DNA of 64,000 nucleotides from Martinezella tropici (lineage in GTDB: Bacteria; Pseudomonadota; Alphaproteobacteria; Rhizobiales; Rhizobiaceae). The position numbers and the translations under genes are program-made. Below are positions 1 to 7,090 of this stretch, piece by piece. Location: positions 1 to 64,000 of the forward strand of contig JUHI01000003.1 of assembly GCA_000799755.1 (NCBI GenBank). Reading direction: 5' to 3'. The stretch's first letter is position 1, and each line of letters begins with the position of its first letter. Under the pieces are notes generated by a model. That model worked only from the letters and a program-made list of their open reading frames with translations, was not told the DNA's origin and made no database searches.

Positions 1-210
1 GGCGTGACGCCACCGGTTGAAGCGGTTCACGCAAGTCGTATAAGGGCCGTATCGAGCTGGAATGTCCGCCCATGGCGCACCTGTGCGCAGTCGCCAGAAT
101 ATGCCGTTCAAAACGCGCCGGTCATCGACGCGAGCCTTGCCGCGCACTTTGGTCGGAAGAAGCGGTTCAATCACCGACCATTCGAAATCCGTCAAATCAA
201 AGCGCGCCAT
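1..210 (-). mobile_element. IS5-family transposase, N-terminal part, cut by the window edge
   Basis: Reading leftward from the ATG at 210, the first 70 residues begin MARFDLTDFEWSVIEPLLP and continue through GIFWRLRTGAPWADIP. This is the conserved N-terminus of the first reading frame of IS5-family (IS427-group) transposases, the part ahead of the DDE catalytic core. The frame is intact up to the left edge, so whether the rest is complete cannot be judged. The element's outer end probably lies near 265-275, beside a CTAG sequence. IS427-type elements often insert at such sites, but the opposite inverted repeat is outside the window, so this boundary is inferred. The insertion lies directly against a truncated ATPase gene and may have cut it. 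Confidence 0.85.
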
Positions 211-282
211 CACAGCCTCCAATCGCTGAAGAAAGTGAATCACAAACCGCTCAAATCTAAAACTATTTTATGGGTATGTGAC

Positions 283-825
283 CTAGATCGATCGAACGCT
301 CTTCGCCTCATCCTCGAGCGGGCGCTGCATCATCTTACGCGGGAGTTCAGCGGCAGTAGGATGCCCACTAAAGGCCTCGCGATAAATTGGCGCCATGAAA
401 TCGATCATGTGGGTCTCGGTCTGCAGCCACATATGGAAGGCATCGCGCGCAGACACCAGTTGATTGCCATCGAACCTGCCAAACACCGCGACGTCGCACT
501 CACCGACACAAAAGCTGAAAGCTCCTCCTGCGACCCGCGCCTTGCTCTTGTACTTCTGGTTAAGCACGTAGCCGCCGGTCAAATGGCGCTCCAACGTGAG
601 CATTTCGCCATCGTTGTTCGCGAACTCCACCCAAGCCGTCTCGTAGCCGGCGGCCTCGTCGATTACTTTCTTGAGTTCTTCTGCGCCCAGCACATAGTCG
701 ACAAGGCGCAGCAGGTAGCTCTTGCCGGTATCGGAGTCCCCGGTGACCACGTTCGACCCAGGCTCGAATCTTACGATTGCGTCCGTCTGCCCTGTCCCCG
801 TCAGTCTTATCTCAGCTAAGGCAGA
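283..825 (-). pseudogene. Fragment of a P-loop (Rad50/SMC-like) ATPase
   Basis: The reading frame carries a Walker A motif, VTGDSDTGKSYL, preceded by AIVRFEPGSN. This is the usual arrangement at the start of Rad50-like AAA ATPases found in accessory loci. Only about 180 residues remain where such ATPases normally have 500-700, so the Q-loop, coiled coil, signature and Walker B parts are missing. No ATG, GTG or TTG start is available in frame ahead of the Walker A region, and the frame stops at 283 next to the IS5 insertion. I read it as a remnant whose 3' end was lost with the insertion. It lies just downstream of another broken gene (812-1157), and the two may once have formed one operon. 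The system it belonged to is not recognised. Confidence 0.6.
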
Positions 826-1157
826 AGGCCTTGTAGGACTTGGCGTCGTCGAACAAGCGGAGATGGCTAAGCGTGAACGTCCGGCAATACGGGGACAGCA
901 GGAAGTGCTGGTTGCGCCAATATTTCTACCCTCCGGAGGACCTCCAGGTCGGGCGCGGGTTTGCGCGGCTGCGGAATGACGGACGGCAGGCTATCGGAGA
1001 CCATGTTCAGTTCCCTGTAGGATACGCGATACGACGGGATCTCGCCGGGGTCGGCGAGCGGAAGGTCAGCGTTGTCGTATTCGTATGATCCTGAACATGC
1101 GGCGGACCATACCAAGGTGTTCGAGAGGAGTCGATCGCGAATGTCTATCGATATCAT
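812..1157 (-). pseudogene. Small unknown gene, apparently frameshifted
   Basis: From the ATG at 1157 the frame gives MISIDIRDRLLSNTLVWSA and runs through a stretch with natural-looking composition, then turns alanine- and proline-rich and stops at 867. If one base is removed from the TTT at 923-925 (AAA on the coding strand), translation continues as RRVEYWRNQHFLLSPYCRTF and ends SYKAFCLS at 812, directly against the ATPase fragment. The aromatic-rich continuation looks much more like real protein than the unshifted tail, so a one-base insertion is inferred. The restored protein would have about 114 residues and no family I recognise. Its placement suggests an accessory partner of the ATPase. 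Confidence 0.4.
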
Positions 1158-1173
1158 TTGCTTGCAAAGACTC

Positions 1174-1199
1174 TTAAATGCGATTATTTTAGCATTAAA
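1174..1199. promoter_or_regulatory. Candidate HipB operator dyad
   Basis: TTAAATGC (1174-1181) and GCATTAAA (1192-1199) form an inverted repeat with one mismatch, inside a very AT-rich stretch 28 bp ahead of hipB. HipB proteins repress their own operon by binding such dyads, so autoregulation is inferred from position and symmetry only. Confidence 0.4.
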
Positions 1200-1226
1200 T
1201 GTGCCTAAACGCGATTGGGTGTTATT

Positions 1227-1526
1227 ATGTTCGCATTTAACATGTCGTCTCCAGCCGAAGTCATTTGCGGCTTGTCGGAAAGAATGAAGCGCCGAAGAAT
1301 ACAGCACGGACTGACCCAGCGGGAACTGGCGGCAAGATCGAATGTCTCATACGGATCACTGAGGTTATTCGAAGAAAGTGGGAAAATTTCGCTCGAGAGT
1401 CTCGTGAAAATTGCCTTCGTCCTTGAGGCCGAGGCTGAGTTCGACCACTTGTTTCCAAGTCGGCCGCCGCAGAATATCGATGATGTCGTTGATCGTCCTC
1501 TTAAGCAGCGGGTGCGCCGGAAATGA
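1227..1526 (+). CDS. hipB: HipB-like antitoxin (XRE-family DNA-binding protein)
   Basis: About 99 residues with one XRE-type helix-turn-helix near residues 17-70 (LTQRELAARSNVSYGSLRLF), the fold used by HipB antitoxins to bind operator DNA and to hold HipA inactive. Its stop codon overlaps the hipA start by 4 bp (ATGA at 1523), the standard translational coupling of antitoxin and toxin. I chose the ATG at 1227; another ATG at 1242 (MSSPAEVICG) is possible, and no strong ribosome binding site separates them. An imperfect inverted repeat upstream (1174-1199) is a plausible autoregulatory operator. The short basic tail KQRVRRK may contact DNA or HipA. Confidence 0.85.
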   Translation: MFAFNMSSPAEVICGLSERMKRRRIQHGLTQRELAARSNVSYGSLRLFEESGKISLESLVKIAFVLEAEAEFDHLFPSRPPQNIDDVVDRPLKQRVRRK

Positions 1527-2929
1527 AGTTCAAACCAATCCAGCAGATGAGTGTTTATCTGAATCTCGAAGGGAGCGACAAGAAACTCGGCACACTCGCT
1601 TGGAGTAGTAAGGAACGAAGGGCCTACTTTGAGTACTCGGCCGAGTTTCTCGCGGCGCCCCTTCCGATCTCGCCATTCCATATGAAGGTCGGCTTGATTG
1701 CGGCGCCGCGCGACCCATTCGACGGGCTCCATGGGCTATTTAACGACAGCCTGCCCGATGGATGGGGCCGTTTGTTGCTGGATCGTCGTCTCCAGCGAGC
1801 TGGCATCGACTATACTCAGCTCACACCCATTGACCGCCTCTCCGCCGTGGGTAGAACGGGCATGGGCGCGCTGACATACGTTCCTGAGTGGCCGGACGAT
1901 CCAAAACAGCCGACCGACGCTGACGACCTTGACTGGTTTGCGGATCAGGTGGATTTGGTGCAGACGGAGATGGACGTCGCTGACATCGATAGGTTGCAGG
2001 GCGCGCAAGGCGGGTCCGCGGGCGCACGACCGAAGATTATGATCGGCTTCAACAGGGCCGAAAACACGTTTGTGTTGGATTACGGACAGCAGTTGGATCC
2101 GGGATTTGAAAGATGGATGGTCAAGGCTCCAAGTTCTGACGACCCGCGAGAAATTGGCGCAGAGGAAAAAGCCTATGCGCTCATGGCGGTAGCTGCGGGG
2201 CTGGAGATGGCAAAGACCCGCGTATTTGACACCAGAAAAGGAAGACGGCTTTTCGCAACAAAACGTTTTGATAGGACAGGTGCCGGCAGGCTCCACATGC
2301 ACACAGCAAGCGGCTTGTTGAATGCCAGTCACCGCGAAGCCTCTCTGAACTACGAGCAACTGCACAAGCTTACGCAAATGATGACCCGTGACGCTGCGGA
2401 AGTCCTCAAGATGTTCCGAAACATGGTGTTCAATGTCTATGCCAAAAATCGCGACGATCATGCTAAGAACCACGCATTCCTGATGCAAGGGAATGGCCGT
2501 TGGTCATTGGCACCTGCATACGATCTTACCTTTTCGGCCGGACCAGGCGGAGAACACAGCGCGGCAATCGCTGGTGAAGGTCGAGCCCCTGGCATGCCTC
2601 ACCTCATGGCGGTCGCCAGAGGGGCCTCGATCTCGGATCAGGACGCCAAGAATGTCATCGAACAAGTGCGAACGGCCGTCGATCGATGGCCGGAATTTGC
2701 TGAAAAAGTCCGGCTATCCAGATCCCGTACCGTTGAACTGGACAACTTCTTGAATGGTAATCGGCCGGCTCAGACGCTTCGCGTGTCCTATGACCGGAAT
2801 GACTACAGCATTTCTACGCCAACACGAGCAGTCAAAACCTCGAGCGATGATGATACGGGGGGGGGGGCAGCCCGAAGCGCTGAATCCCTCTTTCAAGTAT
2901 GGTGGCAGTTGCTACCTAATTGCGGATAA
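1523..2929 (+). CDS. hipA: HipA-like serine/threonine kinase toxin with an altered C-terminus
   Basis: HipA toxins phosphorylate glutamyl-tRNA synthetase or other targets and slow translation, giving growth arrest. The protein has the HipA N-terminal subdomain (residues 1-110, with GLFNDSLPDGWGRLLLDRRL) followed by the kinase domain. The catalytic loop reads YAKNRDDHAKNHAF and the metal-binding Asp is in LAPAYDLTFS, both close to the family pattern, so the active site looks intact. The natural domain seems to end near LDNFLN (about residue 410). The following ~55 residues are low in complexity, cross an 11-G homopolymer at 2857-2867 and read through an 18-bp repeat (2900-2917). The end is therefore probably altered by slippage or by insertion of the neighbouring segment. 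Confidence 0.85.
   Translation: MKFKPIQQMSVYLNLEGSDKKLGTLAWSSKERRAYFEYSAEFLAAPLPISPFHMKVGLIAAPRDPFDGLHGLFNDSLPDGWGRLLLDRRLQRAGIDYTQLTPIDRLSAVGRTGMGALTYVPEWPDDPKQPTDADDLDWFADQVDLVQTEMDVADIDRLQGAQGGSAGARPKIMIGFNRAENTFVLDYGQQLDPGFERWMVKAPSSDDPREIGAEEKAYALMAVAAGLEMAKTRVFDTRKGRRLFATKRFDRTGAGRLHMHTASGLLNASHREASLNYEQLHKLTQMMTRDAAEVLKMFRNMVFNVYAKNRDDHAKNHAFLMQGNGRWSLAPAYDLTFSAGPGGEHSAAIAGEGRAPGMPHLMAVARGASISDQDAKNVIEQVRTAVDRWPEFAEKVRLSRSRTVELDNFLNGNRPAQTLRVSYDRNDYSISTPTRAVKTSSDDDTGGGAARSAESLFQVWWQLLPNCG
2857..2867 (+). repeat. G11 homopolymer tract inside the 3' end of hipA
   Basis: Eleven consecutive G residues lie in the hipA reading frame. With 11 G the frame runs to 2929; with 12 it would stop at 2880-2882; with 10 it would run to 2936. 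Tracts of this length are known to slip during replication and can also be miscounted by sequencers. Confidence 0.9.
2900..2917. repeat. 18-bp direct repeat, left copy
   Basis: TGGTGGCAGTTGCTACCT occurs here and again, identical, at 4796-4813. Its core is an imperfect palindrome (GGTGGCAG against TTGCTACC). The left copy lies inside the last codons of hipA, and the interval holds an RNase HI and a toxin-antitoxin pair. The repeats may mark the ends of an inserted segment or be copies of a small dispersed repeat. Confidence 0.75.
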
Positions 2930-2968
2930 CACTTGAGCCACGGAAGCACAGCGATTAAGGCCAGACAG

Positions 2969-3439
2969 CTAGGTCTTCGCCGAGCGCGGTGTGCGCGCCA
3001 GGGCGTCGGCGAGTTCGTTGCCTGCGGCTCCTGAATGCCCCTTGCGCCACTCCACGATTACATTTGGATGCTGATCCAGAAGGCGGTCGAGTTGCTGCCA
3101 GATCTCCATGTCGCTGATCGGTCGTCGTCGCGCGTGCGGGTTCGGAGTGATCCGCTTCCAGCCGTTGGTGCGCCAGATGGCCCTCCATCGACAGCAGCCT
3201 TCGATGACGTGGACGGCGTCCGTCCAGAGTGTAATCGGCCGTGCTGGAGCCTCCGAGGCGATCCAAGCCATCGCGTTCAGAACGGCGAGGACTTCGAATG
3301 TGTTGTTCGATGTGCCGGACCCCTTGCCGGAGGCGGCGTGCACCTGGCGGTCACCTTCATAGACGACGAAAGCCCATCCTCCGGAGCGGGAGGCGGCATC
3401 GAAGGAGCCGTCGGTGTAGGTGTGGAGCGCGTCAGTCAT
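2969..3439 (-). CDS. rnhA: Ribonuclease HI-like protein
   Basis: A 156-residue protein with the RNase HI fold, which cleaves RNA in RNA-DNA hybrids using two metal ions. The catalytic carboxylates are visible in order: Asp in HTYTDGSFD (about residue 10), Glu in NNTFEVLAVL (about 49), Asp in TLWTDAVHV (about 73), then the loop His and last Asp in GHSGAAGNELADALA (about 135-146). Length and order match housekeeping RNase HI, yet the gene sits in an accessory segment behind a toxin-antitoxin pair on the same strand, about 105 bp after the PIN-like gene. It is probably an extra, mobile-associated copy rather than the chromosomal one. The housekeeping role cannot be excluded from sequence alone. 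Confidence 0.88.
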   Translation of the reverse strand: MTDALHTYTDGSFDAASRSGGWAFVVYEGDRQVHAASGKGSGTSNNTFEVLAVLNAMAWIASEAPARPITLWTDAVHVIEGCCRWRAIWRTNGWKRITPNPHARRRPISDMEIWQQLDRLLDQHPNVIVEWRKGHSGAAGNELADALARTPRSAKT

Positions 3440-3544
3440 TCGGAGGCCATGGTATCGAAAGGGAGGCCGCTATGGAAAGAGTTCGAGGACTTTCGCGAAC
3501 GGGTTCTTTCGCTTAGGTGCCCCTCTCTCTTTCTCGCGGGAGCA

Positions 3545-3976
3545 TTACTGCCTACATCGATACGGATCCTTGACACGGAGACCGTCGATCTTCCCATGGT
3601 AGGGCTGCGATCCTTCGACCAGGACGAGATTGCGGTCGATGGCCGTGGCGACGACCATGCGGGACATGTCGCCCAGATCCTCGTCGCCATCGACCTGGAG
3701 ATCGAGCTGGGCGATCCGGGAGAAGACGGCCCCCGCCGCTTCGTCGAAGAGCTCGAGAGCATTGTTCCTGCGTGTGAAGGATACAAACGCTCTGAGCGCC
3801 AGATCCATCACCTCCCGGCCTTCTTCAAGCGGGGTCGCGAGGATCTCGGCCTGGACATGGGCGACCGAAACAACGCTTGCATGAATGGCCTGCGCCGGAA
3901 CCGGGCGGATCCATCCGGTCACGTCCGGGTTTTCGCAGATGATGTCCATCAGCGCCTGCGTTGAGAGTAAGAACAT
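3545..3976 (-). CDS. PIN-domain-like protein, toxin position, first catalytic Asp replaced
   Basis: A 143-residue protein starting 3 bp after the stop of a Phd-like antitoxin gene, the usual toxin position. The N-terminus MFLLSTQALMDIICENP matches PIN (VapC/FitB-type) RNases, which normally begin with LLDTN or LLDTQ. Here the first metal-binding Asp is Ser at residue 5. Later acidic positions can be matched loosely to EILATPLEEG and DLGDMSRMVVATA. PIN toxins cleave tRNA or mRNA and need this Asp, so the protein may be inactive or may use another residue. The family assignment rests on start motif, length and operon position. A downstream RNase HI gene lies on the same strand. Confidence 0.6.
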   Translation of the reverse strand: MFLLSTQALMDIICENPDVTGWIRPVPAQAIHASVVSVAHVQAEILATPLEEGREVMDLALRAFVSFTRRNNALELFDEAAGAVFSRIAQLDLQVDGDEDLGDMSRMVVATAIDRNLVLVEGSQPYHGKIDGLRVKDPYRCRQ

Positions 3977-3979
3977 GCG

Positions 3980-4378
3980 TCAGAGGGCCATCTTCGCGCC
4001 AGAGGCATTATCGCTGCGCTGCAGACGTTCGCGCTTGCGGCCCTGACCGACGATGATGCGGCCGCCGGAGTACGGCTTGAAACCGATGGCATCGAGCGCT
4101 TCTCCGAAGGTCTCCTGCTGCCGTGCGGCGGTGACGAGTTCGGCGAGATCCTGGACGGAGATCACGACCGCCATGTCGTCGGCCTTCTTCATGTTGCCGA
4201 TGACCTGGGGAACGCCGCTTCGGGCCTTTCCAAGCACCGCACTCAGCTCGTCCTTCGCCTTCCTGACGGTCAGCGGATCGCCTCCGATCTGTACGATCGT
4301 CTCCACAAGGCCGTCGGTGATGTCCTGCCTGCTTGCGTTGCGGGCCACCTGCACCGTCTTGAGTATCCTCGCGTCCAT
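3980..4378 (-). CDS. Phd/YefM-like antitoxin
   Basis: A 132-residue protein from the ATG at 4378, which has a good ribosome binding site (GGAG). The middle segment LTVRKAKDELSAVLGKAR, followed by DDMAVVISVQDLAEL, is typical of Phd/YefM antitoxins, whose N-terminal fold binds DNA and whose C-terminus blocks the toxin. The C-terminal part ends with a basic GQGRKRERLQR stretch. The gene is tightly coupled to the PIN-like gene. A 5' extension of the open frame beyond 4378 would cross the promoter and is rejected. A GCGTGGCC/GGCCACGC inverted repeat over the -35 region (4414-4447) fits autorepression, which is standard for this family. Confidence 0.7.
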   Translation of the reverse strand: MDARILKTVQVARNASRQDITDGLVETIVQIGGDPLTVRKAKDELSAVLGKARSGVPQVIGNMKKADDMAVVISVQDLAELVTAARQQETFGEALDAIGFKPYSGGRIIVGQGRKRERLQRSDNASGAKMAL

Positions 4379-4404
4379 GTCGTCATCTCCATTTGCTGAA
4401 CAGG

Positions 4405-4447
4405 ATAATGGGGGCGTGGCCACTTTTGTCAAGAAAGATGGCCACGC
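4405..4447 (-). promoter_or_regulatory. Promoter and operator of the Phd-PIN pair
   Basis: On the minus strand a -35 box TTGACA (4427-4432) and a -10-like CATTAT (4405-4410) are 16 bp apart, 27 bp ahead of the antitoxin start. The perfect 8-bp inverted repeat GCGTGGCC (4414-4421) and GGCCACGC (4440-4447) brackets the -35 box, the expected layout for antitoxin autorepression. Confidence 0.55.
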
Positions 4448-4600
4448 ATGCGGATGGCCGTCGGTCCCGACGAGTTTGCTCGACATAATCGGCCCTGCCG
4501 TGAACATCGCCAATCGCTACAGCGTCCGACTGACCCGGCTGGACAGTCATTGTATCAGGGGTGTTCCTGCTGCCGTACCCCGCAGGTTCGACCGACTCTG

Positions 4601-4756
4601 ATGGACAGAATTTTCGGTTCCAGAAAATGGATGGCAGCGCAATTGGGTTCGACCCATGGGAAGGCAAAGTCCGGCGCGAAAGCCGGTTCATCGAGACTCA
4701 AGGGAATGAAAGGCGGACGCCCTAAGAAGAATGCAGCAGCGTCGTCACTCCTCTAA
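4601..4756 (+). CDS. Small lysine-rich peptide, possibly a gene remnant
   Basis: A 51-residue frame whose second half, GKAKSGAKAGSSRLKGMKGG followed by RPKKNA, resembles the basic tail of small DNA-binding proteins that accompany plasmid or phage genes. No good ribosome binding site is visible ahead of the ATG at 4601, so it may be the end of a truncated gene. It lies inside the segment bounded by the 18-bp repeats. Confidence 0.25.
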   Translation: MDRIFGSRKWMAAQLGSTHGKAKSGAKAGSSRLKGMKGGRPKKNAAASSLL

Positions 4757-4795
4757 CTCGCCCGAAAAGGAGGTCTGGTAGGCAAGGTATTCCGT

Positions 4796-4813
4796 TGGTG
4801 GCAGTTGCTACCT
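4796..4813. repeat. 18-bp direct repeat, right copy
   Basis: Identical to 2900-2917. The two copies start 1896 bp apart and enclose rnhA, the PIN-like gene, the Phd-like gene and a small basic peptide gene. Confidence 0.75.
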
Positions 4814-4865
4814 CCGTAATATTCTTTTCGTTGGCGACGTGTTGCAAAGGATCAGCGCCTGTTCC

Positions 4866-5222
4866 CTACTTGGGATCCGGGTGCTCGCCGATGGTCCTAC
4901 CTGTGCAATATTGATTGCCCTGAGCTGCCTGCGCGGACAATTCGCCTTCCATACTTCGCAGAAGCTCGAGTGCCCTTTGTCTTTCTTCCGGCATGTCCCG
5001 GCTGAAGTGAGCGAGCGCCGTTAGTGTCGACAGATGGTGAAGCTTATCGAAATCGACGATTCCGGCCCGGTAAAGCTTGATCAGATCCGAGGCAAACGCC
5101 TCTCGGCTGAAATCGGTCAGATCGAACCATGGCTGCGCTATCACTACGTCGAAGATCCTTTGAAGGTCATTGATCTCCTCCGGTTGAAGCACTCCTTCAA
5201 CCAGATGATGATGGGCAAGCAT
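4866..5222 (-). CDS. Hypothetical protein, 118 residues
   Basis: A soluble, acidic, helix-rich protein (MLAHHHLVEGVLQPEEINDL at the start) preceded by a clear ribosome binding site (GGGAG, 8 bp before the ATG). The open frame has normal codon use for the region. I do not recognise a family. Internal segments such as DFSREAFASDLIKLYRAGIV resemble small alpha-helical regulatory proteins, but no function can be assigned. It stands alone between the accessory segment and the stress-gene cluster, and no EcfG-like motif was found ahead of it. Confidence 0.6.
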   Translation of the reverse strand: MLAHHHLVEGVLQPEEINDLQRIFDVVIAQPWFDLTDFSREAFASDLIKLYRAGIVDFDKLHHLSTLTALAHFSRDMPEERQRALELLRSMEGELSAQAAQGNQYCTGRTIGEHPDPK

Positions 5223-5406
5223 TGCCGTCTCCCTCGAATGGACGGCCTCCCCCGGTCTTCGGTGGCACCGCCATCCCTTCGGGGTATCTTACTGGGAGGG
5301 CGCCTTGATTTCAATCTTTGGCGCGCTCCAGCGATCATGGATTTGGATCAATGTTGCGCATCAATAATGAGGTGGAGCCGCATCAACGCGGCTCCATGGA
5401 TCCGTG

Positions 5407-5640
5407 TCAGGTGGCGGAAGACCATTGGCTTCGAACATCGTTCGAATTCTTTTTCAAATGGACGTGTGTGTCGACGTGGTCGACCCAATCGACGGGGATC
5501 AGGTGATGTTGGCCGTCGACCGAATCGTTCTTGGTAAGCTTGATGCGGGTGTCGCCTTCCATGTGGTCGACAGTTCCGACAGGAATCCCATCGGCTGCTA
5601 TCACTTCCATATGCTCGGCAATCTGTTCTGCAGAATTCAT
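5407..5640 (-). CDS. DUF2171 family protein
   Basis: A 77-residue protein with the DUF2171 pattern: an EHMEVIAADGIPVGTVDHME segment, then RIKLTKND and HHLIPVDWV, ending with a VHLKKNSNDV strand. Such proteins are small beta-rich PRC-barrel-like proteins common in rhizobial stress loci, and their molecular role is unknown. The start has a strong ribosome binding site (GAGGAGG). An EcfG-like promoter motif (5673-5697) lies 33 bp upstream, placing the gene in the inferred general stress regulon of this window. Confidence 0.85.
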   Translation of the reverse strand: MNSAEQIAEHMEVIAADGIPVGTVDHMEGDTRIKLTKNDSVDGQHHLIPVDWVDHVDTHVHLKKNSNDVRSQWSSAT

Positions 5641-5672
5641 TTTTGCCTCCTCTTCTTTCTTGGGCTTTGTCT

Positions 5673-5697
5673 AACCCCTGCAAAAGCGGATGGTTCC
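5673..5697 (-). promoter_or_regulatory. EcfG-like promoter for the DUF2171 gene
   Basis: Minus-strand GGAAC-N16-GGTT, 33 bp ahead of the start at 5640. It fits the GGAAC-N18/19-TT consensus for general-stress sigma factors of rhizobia. Apart from this motif the 5641-5940 gap shows nothing recognisable. Confidence 0.6.
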
Positions 5698-5940
5698 CAG
5701 CGACTATTTCTGTTGCGGTAATTGGTCGAAACGTTTTCGATATCCAGAGGTCGATGGCTCATGCAGCACCCAAGATTGTTCAAGGGCGATCGGCACGTGC
5801 GCGCTCTCGTTAGAGTTTTAGCCATCCCCAGAGTTCATCAAGCTGGACAAAGCGATTGACGCGCCTATCTTCCCCTTGTTTCGCCAGAACATCTTCGGAT
5901 GCTTTAAGCTCGCCGTTGATAGCGGGACGTGGAGGAAGGC

Positions 5941-7044
5941 ATGTCGGCCGAACACGATCATCAAACACGCGAATCCACTCTGCGGAAGACGTTGCCACCT
6001 CGTGGGCAGGCTAAAAACACATTGCTCGGACAGCTCGGCTCGAACGCTCCGTCGGCCCAGGCATTCCTCGCGGCAATTGTCGAGAGCTCCGACGACGCCA
6101 TCGTCAGCAAATCAATTAATGGCATCATCACGAGTTGGAATAAAAGCGCCGGGCGGCTGTTTGGTTTCACAGCGGAAGAAGCCGTTGGCCAGCATATCAC
6201 CATCATCATTCCCGAGGATCGGCTGCACGAGGAGGAGGCGATCATCGCCAGCATTCGCGCGGGAAACAGGATCGACCACTACGAAACCGTCCGGCGCCGA
6301 AAGGACGGCACCTTGGTGGACATCTCGCTGACGGCCTCCCCGGTTCGCGATGCCGAGGGAAACATCATCGGAGCATCGAAGGTCGCCCGCGATATTTCCG
6401 AGCGCAAGCGAGCAGCCGAACGGCAGGAACTGCTGCTCCGGGAAATGAACCATCGCATCAAGAACATCTTTGCGGTCGTAGGCGCGGTGATCGGTCTGAG
6501 CGAACGCACAGCGACCTCGACCAAGGACCTGCCAAATGATCTTAGAGCCCGAACCAATGCGCTTGCGATCGCCCACGAATTGACCTTGCCGGATACGGAT
6601 GGCACGAGCGTCCGGTCGCAGGCCACGACGTTGTTCACACTGGTCAAGGCGCGCTTTGCGGCTCATCAGAATGATGGTCACGAACGAGTGGCGATAAATG
6701 GCAGGGATCTTCCTGTAAGAGGCGCAGTGCTGACCTCGCTTGCGTTGGTTCTGCACGAGTTCGCGACGAACGCGGTCAAATATGGAGCCCTTTCCACTCA
6801 GGATGGACGGATTGCGATCCATGTCGACCGAGACGACGATTTAGTCCTCACCTGGTCGGAAATCGGCGTACCCGAAGTCGAGCCGCCTGAAGGCCCCGGA
6901 GGATTCGGATCCCAACTGGAACGGGCAACGGTCGGATCGCTCCACGGTTCCATCGAGCGAGAATGGAAGCATTCTGGCCTCAGTATTGTCCTGAGGATTC
7001 CGTCACGCGTCTTGGATGACGAGAAGGATCCAACCTCGGGCTGA
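5941..7044 (+). CDS. PAS domain-containing HWE-type sensor histidine kinase
   Basis: A soluble kinase of about 367 residues from the ATG at 5941, which has GGAGGA just upstream. Residues 45-160 form a PAS domain (SSDDAIVSKSINGIITSWNK, ending GASKVARDISERKRA). The phosphoacceptor region begins at REMNHRIKNIFAVV (His about 171), and the ATP-binding half has LHEFATNAVKYGALS and the HWE-type LTWSEIG. HWE/HisKA2 kinases often feed the PhyR-NepR-EcfG stress pathway in rhizobia. No membrane segment is present, so a cytosolic cue such as light or redox, sensed through PAS, is likely. No response regulator is adjacent and no EcfG-like motif was seen upstream. The link to the stress island is contextual. 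Confidence 0.88.
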   Translation: MSAEHDHQTRESTLRKTLPPRGQAKNTLLGQLGSNAPSAQAFLAAIVESSDDAIVSKSINGIITSWNKSAGRLFGFTAEEAVGQHITIIIPEDRLHEEEAIIASIRAGNRIDHYETVRRRKDGTLVDISLTASPVRDAEGNIIGASKVARDISERKRAAERQELLLREMNHRIKNIFAVVGAVIGLSERTATSTKDLPNDLRARTNALAIAHELTLPDTDGTSVRSQATTLFTLVKARFAAHQNDGHERVAINGRDLPVRGAVLTSLALVLHEFATNAVKYGALSTQDGRIAIHVDRDDDLVLTWSEIGVPEVEPPEGPGGFGSQLERATVGSLHGSIEREWKHSGLSIVLRIPSRVLDDEKDPTSG

Positions 7045-7090
7045 ATGAACGGTGCGCCGCCTTCGCAACGCACCGCAGGCTCGTCGCGGC

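Noticed and set aside
3035..3964. Long plus-strand open frame of 309 codons across the RNase HI and PIN-like genes
   Set aside because: It is antisense to two genes with recognisable motifs and ribosome binding signals. High-GC coding DNA often leaves the opposite strand open, and the predicted protein has no familiar motif.
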